From Rhynchonema sp. JSB1_4 (lineage: Eukaryota > Nematoda > Chromadorea > Monhysterida > Xyalidae): 64,000 nucleotides of DNA. Below the pieces are notes generated by a model, which was not told the origin of the DNA, did not search any database, and saw only the letters and a program-made list of their open reading frames with translations. Every line of letters begins with the position of its first letter. The stretch's first letter is position 1. This document shows, one piece after another, positions 1 to 18,392 of the stretch. The stretch lies in assembly GCA_030248065.1 (NCBI GenBank), contig JASAMV010002668.1, forward strand, positions 1-64,000. Reading direction: 5' to 3'. Both the position numbers and the translations under genes were made by a program.

Positions 1-708
1 TAAAGCTGAAGCCCAGATTGGTTTTAGCTCTCTGCATCTGCATCGAAACTGTGACTCCTGTTTTGGCGTTGGCAGACTGAAAGTTAAAACGTGCGTGACT
101 GATTTTGCTTTGCTGCTCGTCATTTGGTTGAGATTGGGAGGCATAGTAGTGGCCAGTGCTGTGGCTACTTTTGCGGGGCGGGTAGGGTACATAGGTGGAA
201 AAATCCGGGGCGGGTAGGGGCAGTGTAGTTCCTGGTCCGGCGCGGCGGTTAGTGTACCTACCCCTTTTTTTCGTGCGTGCAGCGCTTAGTGTACCTCCTC
301 GGGGGCAGTGTAGTGGCAGGCCCATGTGTGGGAGCAGTGCTGTGGCTGGGGGGAGGGGGGGTGGGGCCCCCCCGGGCCCCCAATGGTACCCTACCCGCCC
401 CGGCCTGGTACGCTACCCCCCTACCCGCCCCACTCTTGTACCCTACCCCCCTACCCGCCCCGATTTTTACCCCCAAAATGCCCATTTTTCGGTCAAAAAT
501 GCCCAAATTTCGACCGAAAACCCTGAAAAGTGCAAAAAAATCTCGCGCTGCGCGCGATATGTATATGCACTTTTTAGTACATAAAAACAGGCACCCGAAA
601 AAACTTGTGTTGTACCCTACCCGCCCCGAAAAATCTTCCCCCCCCCCCCCCCCCCCCAAACCGGATTTCCCCCCCCCCCCCCAAAATCCCAGGTACACCT
701 GTAAAACC

Positions 709-1135
709 TAAAATACAAGGGGGGGCTGTATTTTTTCACTGACCCCTTTTAGGGGGGGCTGTATTTTGGGGGGGGGCTCTATTTTTGGGGGGGGGCTGTA
801 TTTTTTCGCTGCCCAAAATCTCAAAAAATGTTCCAAAAAATACCCCTAAAATGGAGTTCTGCCAGTGTGTTACTGGTCATTATTGAGTGTTTTTAGGTGC
901 AGATCTTCCATAAAAGGCTTTACGTAATCATATACTCAACCACAAACGTTGTACACACGGTGTCTTATACAAGAACTTGACTTTACGACCCCCAAGTGGG
1001 GAATTCCAAGTTGGGGGGGCTGTATTTTTTGGGGGGGGGGCTCTATTTTTTCACTGACCCCGTTTAAGGGGGGCTGTATTTTTTGGGGGGCTCTATTTTT
1101 TGGGGGGCTCTATTTTAGGGAATACGGTACCCCCC
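709..1135. mobile_element. Family-E element with GGGGGGCTGTATTTT words
   Basis: The segment is built from GGGGGGCTGTATTTT and GGGGGGCTCTATTTT words around a core with TTCACTGACCCC. Related sequence in opposite orientation is at 1219-1651, and fragments lie at 30570-30650, 31520-31670 and 32546-33312. Ends are only approximate: the left edge carries GTAAAACCTAAAATAC, a degraded form of the family terminus. Confidence 0.5.
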
Positions 1136-1176
1136 TAGCCGCCCCGATTTTTCCACCTATGTACCCTACCCGCCCC

Positions 1177-2001
1177 GCAGTGTAGTTCCTGGTCCGGAGG
1201 GGGAACAGACGTACCCTCCACTACCGTAAAAACCTAAATACAGCCCCCCCCGGAATAGAGCCCCCCCCGTAATACAGCCCCCCCAAAAAGGGGTCAGTGA
1301 ATTAATAGAGCCCCCCCTAAGTAACATCCCCTATACAGCAGTGTATTAACGCTTGATAGTGGTGCACAAGTACATTTACGCACGTTTATTGTTAGTTCAG
1401 AGCACATAATACGCCTCTTATTGACGAATAGAGACGAATAAATGCGGTTACAAGCGAAAAAACATCCTTTCAAACCCATTTTTAGGGGTTTTTATGGGTA
1501 TTTCTGAGAACAATTTTTTCAGGTTTGGGTCAGTGAATTAATAGAAGCCCCCCGGAATAGAGCCCCCCCCCCCCGTAATAGAGCCCCCCAAAATGGGGTC
1601 AGTGAGTTAATAGAGCCCCCCCTTCTATTTAGGTTTTTACGGTATTTTCGGAGGGGGAACAGACGTACCTACCTGGGGGGAAGGGGGGGGGGGAAGTCCC
1701 AATTTGGGGGGGGACGGAAAAAAGTCATTTTTTTAGGTCGAAAAATTGGACTATTTTTGCCTTCTTTTGCGAAAAATCCCCTATAAAAAGGGTATTTTGG
1801 CGTTTTTTTGGAGGTTTCACACCTAAAGTTTACCTATTTTTGGCCTAAAAATGCCTATTTTAGGCCTAAATTTGCCCATTTTAGGAAAAAATTGGGGGAG
1901 CAGACGTACCCGGAGGGGGAACAGTGGGGCAAGGCGTACCTCGGAGGGGGAACAGACGTACCCGAGGGGGGTCCCCACCTCCCCCCCCAGGAACTACACT
2001 G
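1177..2001. mobile_element. Family-A element split by a family-E insertion
   Basis: It begins CAGTGTAGTTCCTGG at 1177 and ends CCAGGAACTACACTG at 2001. The flanks CCGCCCCG and CCGCCACG form an 8-bp duplication with one mismatch, placing the insertion inside the family-B element. Its iterated word is GGAGGGGGAACAGACGTACC, present on both sides of the core. The copy at 34178-34542 is nearly identical and uninterrupted, and it shows what this one looked like before the E insertion. Confidence 0.7.
1219..1651. mobile_element. Family-E element, innermost layer
   Basis: The termini are TACCGTAAAAACCTA on the left and TAGGTTTTTACGGTA on the right, a clean inverted repeat. Between them are CCCCCC-GGAATAGAGCC and CCCCGTAATAGAGCC words and a core from 1330 to 1500 with no ORF of interest. 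It interrupts the family-A element after its first GACGTACC word. This is the innermost of six recognisable layers. Confidence 0.65.
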
Positions 2002-3064
2002 CCGCCACGCAAAAGTAGCCACAGCACTGTGTGGGAGGTAAGTATGATGCGGGGTTGGGACCGGAAGCGTGAGAGGTATGATTTTGGTCACCCAAAAACG
2101 CGAAAAAACACCGTTTTTGTGATACAACTTTGGCCAAAAAATGAGGTAAAAATAGTACTTTTTCCAAATTTTCGCCGAAAATCGCCTAAAAATTGGTATT
2201 ATGGGTGGGTTTGCGCGCGGAGCGCGCGATGTTTGGGAAAATCAGGTCGAAAAACACCGATTTTTGCCTTAAAAAGGTATAAAATTGCTTGTGAGAGGTA
2301 TGATTTGGAGTTGTGAGAGGTAAGTACTCAACCCCCCCCCAACCCCCCTCGGGTTTTGTGGTAGGTAAGTACTGAGAGGGGGTAACCCCCCCCCAGCCAC
2401 TACTATGCCCGGGGGGAAGGGGGGAGACCTAAAATTCAGGAAAGAGTCAATTTTTGAGGTTGAAAATTTGACCTATTTTTGCCCCTTTTTAGAAAAAATT
2501 TCCCATAAAAAGGGTATTTTGGCGACTTTTGACGTCATTGACCTTAAAATCACCCATTTTAGGACTAAAAATGCCCATTTTAGGCCTAAAAATGCCGATT
2601 TTAGGCAAAAATTGAGGCGGTTAGTGTACCTGGCGCGGCGGTTAGTGTACTACTGTACCTTGGTCGCGGCGGTTAGTGTACCTTAGGGGGGACCCCCTCC
2701 CCCCCAGGAACTACACTGGAGGGTTGTAGTGTTAGTGTGCCTGCTGGGATCTTGGGGGGGGGAAATCCGGTTTGGGCAGGGGGGGAAGATTTTTCGGGGC
2801 GGGTAGGGTACAATACACGTTTTTTGGGTGCCTATTTTTATATGCTATAAAGTGCATATATAGCGCGCGATTTTTTGCACTTTTAAGGGCTTTCGGTCGA
2901 AATTTGGTCATTTGACCGAAAAAATTGGCATTTTGAGGGCAAAAATCGGGGCGGGTAGGGTACCAGAGCGGGGCGGGTAGGGGGGACCCCCTCCCCCCAG
3001 CCACAGCACTGCCCCCTCCACCCAGCCACAGCACTGGTAGTGGCAGGGGGGGCTTGGGGGTTAC

Positions 3065-3780
3065 CCCCTCAGTACCTACCTACCACACAAAACCCGAGGG
3101 GGTTGAGGGAGGTTGAGTACTTACTCTCACCAGTGTAGTTCCTGGTCCGGCGGTGAAATTAGTGTACCTCCCTACTTTTTCGAAGGAGAAATTAGTGTAG
3201 GAACCTCATTGGGGGAAGGGGGGAAGACCAAAATCAGGAAAAAGTCACTTTTTGAGGTAGAAAATTTGACCTATATGACCCCTTTTTGGAAAAAAATCTT
3301 TATAAAAAGGGTATTTTGGCGACTTTTGAGAACATTGACCTAAAATCACACGTTTTGGGCCCAAAAATGCCCATTTTAGGCCTAAAAATGGCCATTTTAG
3401 GCAAAAATTGGGGAAATTAGTGTGCCCGGAGGGGAAATTAGTGTACTTATGTTCCTTGGTCGGGGAAATTAGTGTACCTTGAGGGGGTCCCCCTCCCCCC
3501 AGGAACTCCAAATCACACCTCTCAGAAGCAATTTTATATCTTTTTAAGGCAGAAATCGGTGTTTTTCGACCTTATTTTCCCAAAAAATCGCGCGAAACCC
3601 ACCCATAATACCTAATTTTAGGCGATTTTCGGCGAATATTTGGAAAAAGTACTATTTTTACCTCATTTTGGCCAAAATTGTATCATAAAAACGGTGTTTT
3701 TTCGCCGTTTTGGGCGACCAAAATCATACCTCTCACGCTTCCGGTCCCAATCCCGCATCATACTTACCTCCCACACATGG
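3065..3780. mobile_element. Family-J element, reverse orientation, split by family A
   Basis: 3511-3780 is the reverse complement of 2030-2320, sharing the words TCATACCTCTCACGC and GAGTACTTACTCTCAC and the core GGCGATTTTCGGCGAA. It is interrupted at 3131-3508 by a family-A element. Outer ends are not exact. Confidence 0.55.
3131..3508. mobile_element. Family-A element with the GAAATTAGTGTACC word
   Basis: It starts CAGTGTAGTTCCTGGTCCGG and ends CCAGGAACT, the last few bases being worn. The core at 3225-3415 matches other family-A copies closely. The iterated word is GGGGAAATTAGTGTACCT, seen about six times in the two arms, in place of GCGGCGGTTAGTGTACCT (5413-5774) or GGGGGAACAGACGTACC (34178-34542). 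Confidence 0.7.
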
Positions 3781-4610
3781 GTCTGCTTCAGAAGCTTCTT
3801 ATTATGGCGTTTGCTTGCAATAACGCGACGCGAACTCCCATTTCAGCTCAGACTTTTTTATTTCAAAATCGGCCAGTCAGTAGTATAGAGCCCAGCCCGG
3901 TAATTTTCGAAAATAAATTGATTGATAAAATTTTTTTACATAGCCCTGAGACCTGAAATAAGGAGTTCGCGTCATTTTTGATTTTGGTGTGGCCCCTCAT
4001 GATTCCGTGAATACGAGGTTCGTAAATCCACTGCAGGGTTGACGAACGAAAGCAAATCGCTTCGGTTTTGTCTTTGTTTTATCTGTGATGTGATCATAAA
4101 GCAAATCTTCAGTCAGCACTTTTTGCTCGAAAATTTAGCTCGATATCTCTTGTTTCTCATGATGACACGCATTCGTGTTTCAAAAGCCAAAGACCAAACG
4201 ATCAATAAACACGAATGCCAGTGAGTGAAGTGTTCAACAGTTAAAATGTTTGGCGACCGACCCACCAGCCCGCAACTTGTGGTTGTGACCATCACAATAA
4301 ATCAAGTAACGCGCGAACGCGAAGCGCAAAATGTATTTTCGGGGGCAAAGACGCTAAAGAAAGGACACCTAAGATAATGGTATTGTATATTTTTGCAACA
4401 AGCCCTAAATTCTTAGTAACAAATTGCAACTAAATCTCGGTTTTTTAGTAGCAACGGGAAATTTTCAGTAGCAAATTGCTACAATTTAGTAGCAAACGAC
4501 CAATGTTTCAGCTTCTTCAGGCGCACCTAGTTTCCGCTCCGTCAGTTTGTTGTGTGCTCGATTGTTTGTCGGACCCTCAGACCTAACCGGACCGTCACTT
4601 TTGTGATGTG
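3781..4610. other. AMPK alpha upstream region, no gene seen
   Basis: No ORF here resembles a known protein. The last 200 bp before the ATG at 4611 are presumed 5' leader of the kinase gene. No TATA box or other element could be assigned with confidence. Confidence 0.4.
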
Positions 4611-11770
<7,160 letters not shown>

Positions 11771-12383
11771 AACCGTTTTCTTGGCGCACGTTTAATGTTT
11801 GGGGAATTGTGTTTTCCTGTAAAGTTCATGCGGTTTTTTGGAATCAAAAATTCTTACACATCGTGTTGAAATTATGTTGTTTCACATGACACGGCTGAGA
11901 GTTTGACTTCAGATTTGAGTTATCTTGACAGTGTCGTCGCCCGTTGGCAACGCTATGTTTGGATTCTTCTTCATATGTTGTTCTTTTCACATGTGTATCA
12001 CTTCGCCTCAGGACATTGGGTGGAATTTACAAATCCAAGTTGAGCTCACCGTCAAACTCGAAGTTAAAGTCAGATGTTTCGGCGTCACGCTCAGACTCGG
12101 AGGGTCAGCTGTGACAGGTTGGATGTTTTTCTCTGGATACTGTTGTAAAGATGTACTATGTAGCACAAGCGTTTCTGAAGAGTATTTCTGAGTTCAAAGA
12201 ATTTCTGGCCAATGGTATTGAAATAATGTAGCGATCATTGACCGCAGTCAAAATTGTTTTGCATCTCCGTTGGTATTCGCCTGTTCATTTTGCCCTTTTT
12301 CAGAAACTCGGAAATACTCTACCAAAACGCTTGTTGCTAAAATCATATTTTGTCAGGACAAAAAAGCATCCAATCGTGCACAA
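11771..12383. other. AMPK alpha 3' flank, no gene seen
   Basis: This is presumed 3' untranslated and intergenic sequence. No supported coding region was found. Confidence 0.4.
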
Positions 12384-12550
12384 TGGCCCAGATTCTCGAA
12401 AGCGCCACCGCCACTGGGGATGGTTGCGCAACAGTGTATTTGATATATCGTAAGCTCTCAACCTCGGTGTGAAAATTACCTTTTTTCCCAAAACATGCGT
12501 GCGTCAGAAACCGCCATAGGTGGCGGTTGCGCTTTCGAGCATTTGGGCTA
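12384..12550. mobile_element. MITE-3 copy
   Basis: The ends are TGGCCCAGATTCTCGAAAGC and GCTTTCGAGCATTTGGGCTA, inverted repeats of about 30 bp that continue into GGCGGT/ACCGCC. A second, longer member lies at 55220-55438. Part of its interior (ACCTCGGTGTGAAAATTACC) resembles the interior of MITE-1, although the ends differ. Confidence 0.7.
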
Positions 12551-12774
12551 ATAACGCATCAAAGATGACCGTTCGTTCAGAACATCGTGTCTGCTGCATG
12601 AGGCAGCGTGACGCCGAAACATCTGACTTTGAACTTTGACGTTGAGTTTGATGGTCCGTTTGTCTTTACTTGTGAATTACACCCATTCGAACATGTGTGT
12701 TAGATATTTATTTTCTTTACCGTCGCTTTCTTTTGGCTTTCATTTGTTCACTTCTTGCTAAGTCAGTGTACTTC

Positions 12775-13105
12775 AAGGGGACCGCTCGTTCCTCCGACAT
12801 ACCCGCCATAGTACGCCAATCCCCAACATAGCAACAAACCCGATTTTTGCCGAAATAGGCAACTTTAGGCCCAAAACAGGTATTTTAGGCCTTGGATAGC
12901 AAGTTTTTAACGCAACAATGTAAAAAATCGCGAATATGCCCCTTTTACATCGATTTTTTTGTTGCAAAAATGAGCAAAAAGCGGGTGAAATGTTCGGCCT
13001 AAAAAATGAATTTTTCCTAAAATTGAAATTGTGTACTCCAAGATGTCCTCCAAAAAATCAGTGTCCCCAATTTCCCTCCGGGCCAGGAACTGCACTGCTC
13101 TGCAC
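12775..13105. mobile_element. Worn family-A element, reverse orientation
   Basis: It ends GGCCAGGAACTGCACTG, close to the family-A terminus, and contains TTTAGGCCCAAAACAGGT and AAAAAATGAATTTTTCCT in the expected reverse order. Its iterated words can no longer be recognised. It is an older relative of the sharp copies elsewhere in the window. Confidence 0.5.
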
Positions 13106-14279
13106 TAAGTTGGTAAATCGGCTAATAGTTTTGTCGTCAAATCATTTCGTCAAATGAAGTCATCGAACAAGCAATAATACATGAGCTCCAAATGGGCGCG
13201 AAAATAATATGTGATTTGACGGGACATGATTTGACGACATTACCATGCGCCGGTAAACCAGCGCTTTGTTGGTGCATGTGGCCAACTTTGACGACACTCC
13301 AGTAAATTGGGTCTCTGAATAGATTTCTGTTGAATCTCGGTGTTATACTAGGTGTTTGGGCACTTCTCCGAATAACTGTCGTTTTCTGCTTCTCTTGCTG
13401 TCATTTGCTCATGTTCTTTCTGCTTTCTCATATTTTTTGAGATTCTCTGAATCATGCGTTCGTGTTTTTATTTTGTTATATCCAACTGTAGTTCTGTGAA
13501 TGAGACTCAAACTTATTGGCTAATTGTGTAGTCGTTAGAGCTTATGATCAATGCTGCTCGTCAACGCAGACGGATCGAAGCAGCCCTGAAGCGACGAAAT
13601 ATACTGTGCATGACATTATGCTGCGTTGACGACCAGTGTTGACGATGTGCGTTCACCATATGAAAATCATCCATTTTCTTGTTTGTAGCCCAGTGTTGCC
13701 TCTTCACGCGCAATGTAAATAGATATTGAAGTATCACATATTGTGGCCTATTCTGTAATTCTCAACCATGTGAAATACTGAACTGTTTTGTCTGGGTTTT
13801 GATACGATGCTTGTCTGTCACTGTGATCATCCGTATATTGCTAATTCTGTATCCGGTTATTTTTTCACAATAAACTTCTATTTGTAGAACTTACGATGTT
13901 TATGACTTCATGGTCATCACCCAAGACTCCCGACAAAGACTTGGTCTCGAAGACTGACGACATGCTCATTACCAAAGCAGTTTGCTGTGATTGAGTACCG
14001 CAACGGACAACCATGATGATATAATTCTAAGGAAAACTGTATGAAGTAAGTTGCTACTTGCGCGTTGGTGTAACCCAATTGAGATTATACACGCTGTAAA
14101 CGTGCCAAAACAATCCTATCTCTACAGCTGATATTTCACCCGAAAGCTAATCACACAACAATAAGATACGATCACTTTCGACTTTAGCTTTTCACAGCAA
14201 CCCGACATAATATGAAATCATAATAAATAAATCACAACCGGTTTGAAATTCTCAATTTATTCACAAATTCGCATTCACA
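13106..14279. other. Intergenic, no gene seen
   Basis: No supported ORF. A short inverted repeat is present (TCGTCAACGCAG near 13557 against CTGCGTTGACGA near 13619). AATAAA-like motifs near 13870 and just downstream of the CALHM stop could serve as polyadenylation signals. Confidence 0.35.
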
Positions 14280-16990
14280 TCAGTATTGACCACCAGTTTG
14301 GTTTTCGGACCGACAACGTACGGACTGAGACTCGAACTCATCAACAACGGACGCGGCAGTGTAGATTTGTCGCCGGGCACTGATGTGAAATCTCGCTTGG
14401 AAACGTTCAAAACAATTGAATCTATATTGACATGAAACACCTACTGGTTCGCAGTATGCGTTTCTCGGTGCTGTCGGCCAGATTTTCGTACGAGAGCGCT
14501 TTCGCCTTCGACCACAGATTTACCGCGGCGTTGTGTTGCTGGTAAAAATGATTTTGGATAAACATGGAGGAACTGTTTGAAAACTGATGCTTTGCAGACC
14601 TTACACCATTCAAATAACGGTGAGTAGTACGGGTCGGTCCTTTCAGCGAGTGCATTTCTCTGGTTCAACGCACGCGGGTAGTCGGAAAGGGGCACGACTG
14701 AGATTTTGTCCCAGTCCAATTTTGAAGGTTCGCCTCGGTCGAAAAATGCCTTGGAATTGTCGGTGGCGAGTTGTTTGGCTCGTGCCTGCAAAAAACGTTT
14801 ACTTTCTTTTATTATTTTTTATGAGTCAATCAATTGTGCCACAAACCTGACCAAAATACAGAAACCCGATTAAGATCCATACGTACCTTAGCTTCACATT
14901 CGAACACATTGCTCTCAATCTCCCTGTACCAGTGTACATATGCGTTCTGCATATAGGTGAAGCGGTCGAAACATCGTGTCAGACAAATTACTGAAATGGC
15001 GCAATAGAAAATGTACCGAGCGAGAACTATAGTCTTTCCGTTTTATAACAGCCCAGAGGCGGTATACAGAAAATGTTTCAATGCCTTGAAAACAGCAGTC
15101 ATCGTCGTGGTTGATAACCAACAGGTCGACAACGTGGCTCGAAACATGCGTGTGACTTGATGGCTGCTGTTGCGATGAAACATTTGCTGTATACTTTCTT
15201 TGGACCGAGAATAAAATGAAACACTATAATTCTCACAAACACAGGTACCTATACTGACTGACAGCCGCCATGCAGTAAATCAACAGCTGGAACCTTAACG
15301 TTACTCTTGTTATCATGTCCATTGAGGGCTTTGGTCCAGCCACCAACACAAAAATGACCAAACAGGGTGCACCCCAACCGGATATGACGGCACACACGCT
15401 GCAAACAAGCAACAACCAGGCTATTGTCTGTGATGTGGCCATCAGATGATCACTGATAATAGGCGGCAGGTTGCAGATACATGTGCTGTTCAGCTGAAAT
15501 GACAAGAACGTCCGAGGTAATAAAGCTTCTTTGCAAGTAAAAATCAAGATATCGGCACCTTTTCGAAAATGGCAATATCTTGTGTCGACGATGTGCTTGG
15601 CGGTTCGACGCAATACAGTGCCGCACGCAGGCACTCGTAATAACTGCAAAATTTAAAAAATGAATATAATAAATACCAAAAATAAATCATAAAAATATAC
15701 GGCCATCTTACTGTCGTCAACTAATGTCATGTATACTTTTTGCACTCATTCAAGAATGCAAGTTGAGGACTAAAAGATGACGACTTGCGTTGACCACTGA
15801 ACAATTAGCCAAAAATCTCATGAAAACCTTCCATCCAAGAACGCAATGAACAACCAGGTGATTGGTGCGACCAACGCCTGACTGAGTATTTGCACCCAAT
15901 AGAAGCACGACCGATGTAGACCGTGACGTGTACGTTGCGTGCGGTACCTGTGTGGTGAATTACCACATTGCTCATGGGTGGCTGCAGTGTTGCCTCAGAT
16001 ATAAGCGAACTCAAAATTAGGTACATTACCCACCATCGTGTAACATAAACCAAATGAGCTTCGGCAGTTTACACGTCTGTTTTAGCATCACGAGGCTGCC
16101 TGTTCCATTCTCAATGAAGATGACCTGGCGCACCACGCGTCCGCGAAACCAGCACACACTGCACTCACGCTGTTATCATGCCAATTGATAACGTGTTGGG
16201 CAAAGTATAGTGTAGGTTCCCAAAAAAATATCAAATGTAAAAACCCATAAAATCTGTTCCCAACCTACATATACATACCAACAACCATGTATGATCCGCC
16301 AAGTTGTTTTGTTGATGAGAACGCCGACACAGAACAACGCTATGCCTGGCGCTATCAGGTACAGCAGACTGTAACTGACATTCTGCGGGTGCGAACAGGG
16401 ACATTTGAAGCTGAATCGTCGGAACAGCTGAAAGTAAAATGGCTGATGTTTCAGTAAGGAGCTCAAAGCGTACGAAGCAAACGAAATTTTCTGTTCTTTC
16501 ACGCAGCCATAGCAAAACAACAGCTTGTCCAGGAACGGATAGGTTTTTCATCCACCAAAAATGAATAAATATGAGAGTATGTGGTACGGTGTGTGACAAC
16601 TCAAACCTGCAATCCCAAATGATCTGTATACCCCCCTTTAGCCTGCTCCCCTAATTTTTTGGTGAATGAACGGTGACAAAAGCAAGGTTGTGAAGTTTGC
16701 GACTTAACCGAACGTCACTATAAAGAGGGTGCACACAATTGCAAAAATAGCGGTTGCGTGAACCTAGTCGGCCGATCTACCAAACCTGTTCGCCTCCAAT
16801 TGTGAACAAAATGATGACGATGTTGATGAACAACGGACCGAAACTGCCGAATCCGAGTTTGGCACTGACGCTCGTCGCGCCTTGCTGAATCAGGGAACAT
16901 AATATGAAGGGACGTCAATGACGAACGAATTAAATCACGGAAAGCATCACGCACCGTCACGATTGCGGTCGTTTGTTTCTTCGCATCCAT
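14280..16990 (-). CDS. CALHM-family channel protein
   Basis: Calcium homeostasis modulators form large-pore, voltage-gated channels in the plasma membrane. Exons on the minus strand are 16990-16955, 16884-16786, 16427-16279, 16169-16125, 15947-15828, 15643-15559, 15493-15379, 14990-14887 and 14785 onward. They join in phase through the family signature: FGSFGPLFINIVIILFTIGG, FSFKCPCS, NVSYSLLYLIAPGIALF, QALVAPITWLFIAFLDG, YYECLRAALYC, and RCFDRFTYMQNAYVHWYREI. Four hydrophobic helices are visible. The start at 16990 gives a short leader (MDAKKQTTAIVT). The C-terminus is less certain: the best-phased model uses a 34-nt intron after LFE and ends at 14280. An alternative last exon in another frame ends near 14261. 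Confidence 0.85.
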
Positions 16991-17345
16991 TTTGTCGAAC
17001 TTGTGACCGTGGCTACAAAACCACTTGCAATAGTGAGAACTGAAATGGTGTGCAGGCAGGACAAATGGTTTGGGACGTGAAAGAAAAAATCCAGCGCAAC
17101 AGGCCAACAACGACACCTATGCTATGCACAGAGAATTAAACCAATAGCATAATCGGAAAAAAATTTCTCATCACCTGGTTGGTCGCTGGTTTAGAGGGGT
17201 TTAACCGAGGATCAGATAAATAATTTAAAAAATAGTCAACAAAAAATGATGTTTCGTTTTCCAATGTGTAATGGCTGTTTTGAGGAACAACAAAGCGATT
17301 GCCATCCCGCTTTTATAGCAGCATAAAGTGTTTAGACTTGCGCAT

Positions 17346-18019
17346 GAGGTAATGTATTTTCGCAGAAAAAGGTACCGTCACCAGACCCAATCAACGCGCT
17401 GCTGTCTCACCGGCCACAAACGGTCACTTTGCTGGCTGATGTGCGCGGCAATTCAAAAACAGGCGCACTCCGTTTCAGTCAAATGTGCAGCGTATTTTAT
17501 GGTGCCAGTGGGGCTCGCGCCGGCGCTGGTTTACGTTTTGGGTTGTTCTTAGGCTTCACCAAATAACGCCGAAGGCATCGCGCAACTCCGGCAGTCATTC
17601 GGTCAACTGGTTCGTTCTCAACACCGAATTCGGCGCTGATGCATTATGCGGACCCATTCAGCAAACAATGACCGGCTCCAATCAGATCTTGATACAAGAA
17701 TTTCAGTTCGCACTCGGTAAGCACAAAACATGCAAAGGTCGATGTGAATGTGACAAATGCGATGAGAGTTTTATGTCACAAAGTGCACCATCTGATCACA
17801 AGGCCATTCATTGCCCACAGCGATGCCCGTCCCCATGAGGGCGCTGCGTGCGGCAAATGTTTCAAAACCAAATTCTACGTTCAAGCACATGCCGTTATCC
17901 ATTCGGAACTGCGTCCACACGAATGCAAACTGTGCAACAAGGCATACAGACGGCCGTGGGGGCTCGTGAAACATCTCAGAAGCAAACAGCACATCTACAA
18001 AGCTGCTTCTGGCCAGTAA
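17346..18019 (+). pseudogene. C2H2 zinc-finger gene, frameshifted
   Basis: Three C2H2 fingers are recognisable. Finger 1 is CDKCDESF...HKAIH near 17750-17810. Finger 2 is CGKCFKTKF...HAVIH near 17850-17905, and finger 3 is CKLCNKAY...HLRSKQH near 17925-17995. Finger 1 is in a different frame from fingers 2 and 3, with a shift in the linker near 17815. Finger 2 has Gly where its first Cys should be. A hydrophilic upstream exon in 17346-17555 may belong to it. Either the gene is decaying or there is a base error in the linker. The lost cysteine favours decay. C2H2 proteins usually bind DNA, but no target can be inferred. Confidence 0.55.
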
Positions 18020-18230
18020 CGAGTTCTTTCTCGGAACTTGTCTCTATGCATAAACGTCTTGAAATCATGGATCTTTGTTTCTTTTCATTTACACCGTTTC
18101 AACACCCAATTTATTGATACAGGTGCCGTTTCAAAGTTGTGCGTTCTTTCTGAATTATAGCTTCCGGATCATGAAACATAGAGAATTATGGAAAAGATCG
18201 ATCCATTAAAATGTGAAACATTCAAAAGTT

Positions 18231-18392
18231 GTTTATAATAGACTAAAACCATTCCGAGCAACACCATAATCACACTTTGAACTTCGTGGATATGGTACAT
18301 AAATATTCGAGTTTATAATAGACTAAAACCATTCCGAGCAACACCATAATCACACTTTGAACTTCGTGGATATGGTACATAAATATTCGAGT
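18231..18392. repeat. Perfect 80-bp tandem duplication
   Basis: The 80 bases at 18231-18310, beginning GTTTATAATAGACTAAAACC, are repeated exactly at 18311-18390. The absence of any difference implies a recent duplication or an assembly artefact. Confidence 0.95.

Larger units (their letters stand above)
335..2029. mobile_element. Family-B element with perfect 8-bp target duplication
   Basis: The ends are CAGTGCTGTGGCTGG at 335 and AGCCACAGCACTG at 2029. Both flanks read TGTGGGAG (327-334 and 2030-2037), a perfect 8-bp duplication, so this element jumped into the family-J layer. The arms repeat ACCCTACCCGCCCC (400-470, 610-630, 1160-1176). The core at 475-600 contains a TCGCGCTGCGCGCGA hairpin. 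It was later hit by E-type and A-type insertions. Confidence 0.75.
306..2407. mobile_element. Family-J element (split by insertion)
   Basis: It begins CAGTGTAGTGGCAGG at 306 and ends CCAGCCACTACTATG at 2407. The flanks are CTCGGGGG (298-305) and CCCGGGGG (2408-2415), an 8-bp target duplication with one mismatch, so it inserted into the family-A layer. Its own sequence is 306-334 and 2030-2407. It contains the repeated word GTGAGAGGTATGATTT and a short GCGCGC hairpin at 2211-2230. A second copy in reverse orientation lies at 3065-3780. Confidence 0.65.
221..2718. mobile_element. Family-A element (split by insertion)
   Basis: It starts CAGTGTAGTTCCTGGTCCGG at 221 and ends CCAGGAACTACACTG at 2718. 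Only 221-305 and 2408-2718 belong to the element, and the middle is a younger insertion. The word GCGGCGGTTAGTGTACCT recurs on both sides of the core. The core between 2430 and 2610 matches the other family-A copies (AAAAAGGGTATTTTGGCGAC and AAAATGCCCATTTTAGGCCT). It lies inside the family-B layer. The outer flanks do not show a convincing 8-bp duplication. Confidence 0.65.
154..3035. mobile_element. Nested transposon stack, outer family-B element
   Basis: The outermost recognisable layer begins CAGTGCTGTGGCT at 154 and ends near AGCCACAGCACTG at 3011 or 3035, so the ends are inverted repeats. Its arms carry the repeated word GGGGCGGGTAGGGTAC and its reverse complement. Everything from 221 to 2718 looks like later insertions. 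The 3' half (2719-3011) keeps the family-B core, with ACCGAAAAAATTGGCA-like text and a GCGCGCGA hairpin half. A compact 128-bp copy of this family with an intact target duplication lies at 29723-29850, which supports the family definition. No coding capacity was seen. Confidence 0.65.

Noticed and set aside
195..711. Overlapping proline- and glycine-rich ORFs at the left edge
   Set aside because: They arise from C- and G-rich transposon arms and differ between copies in every frame.
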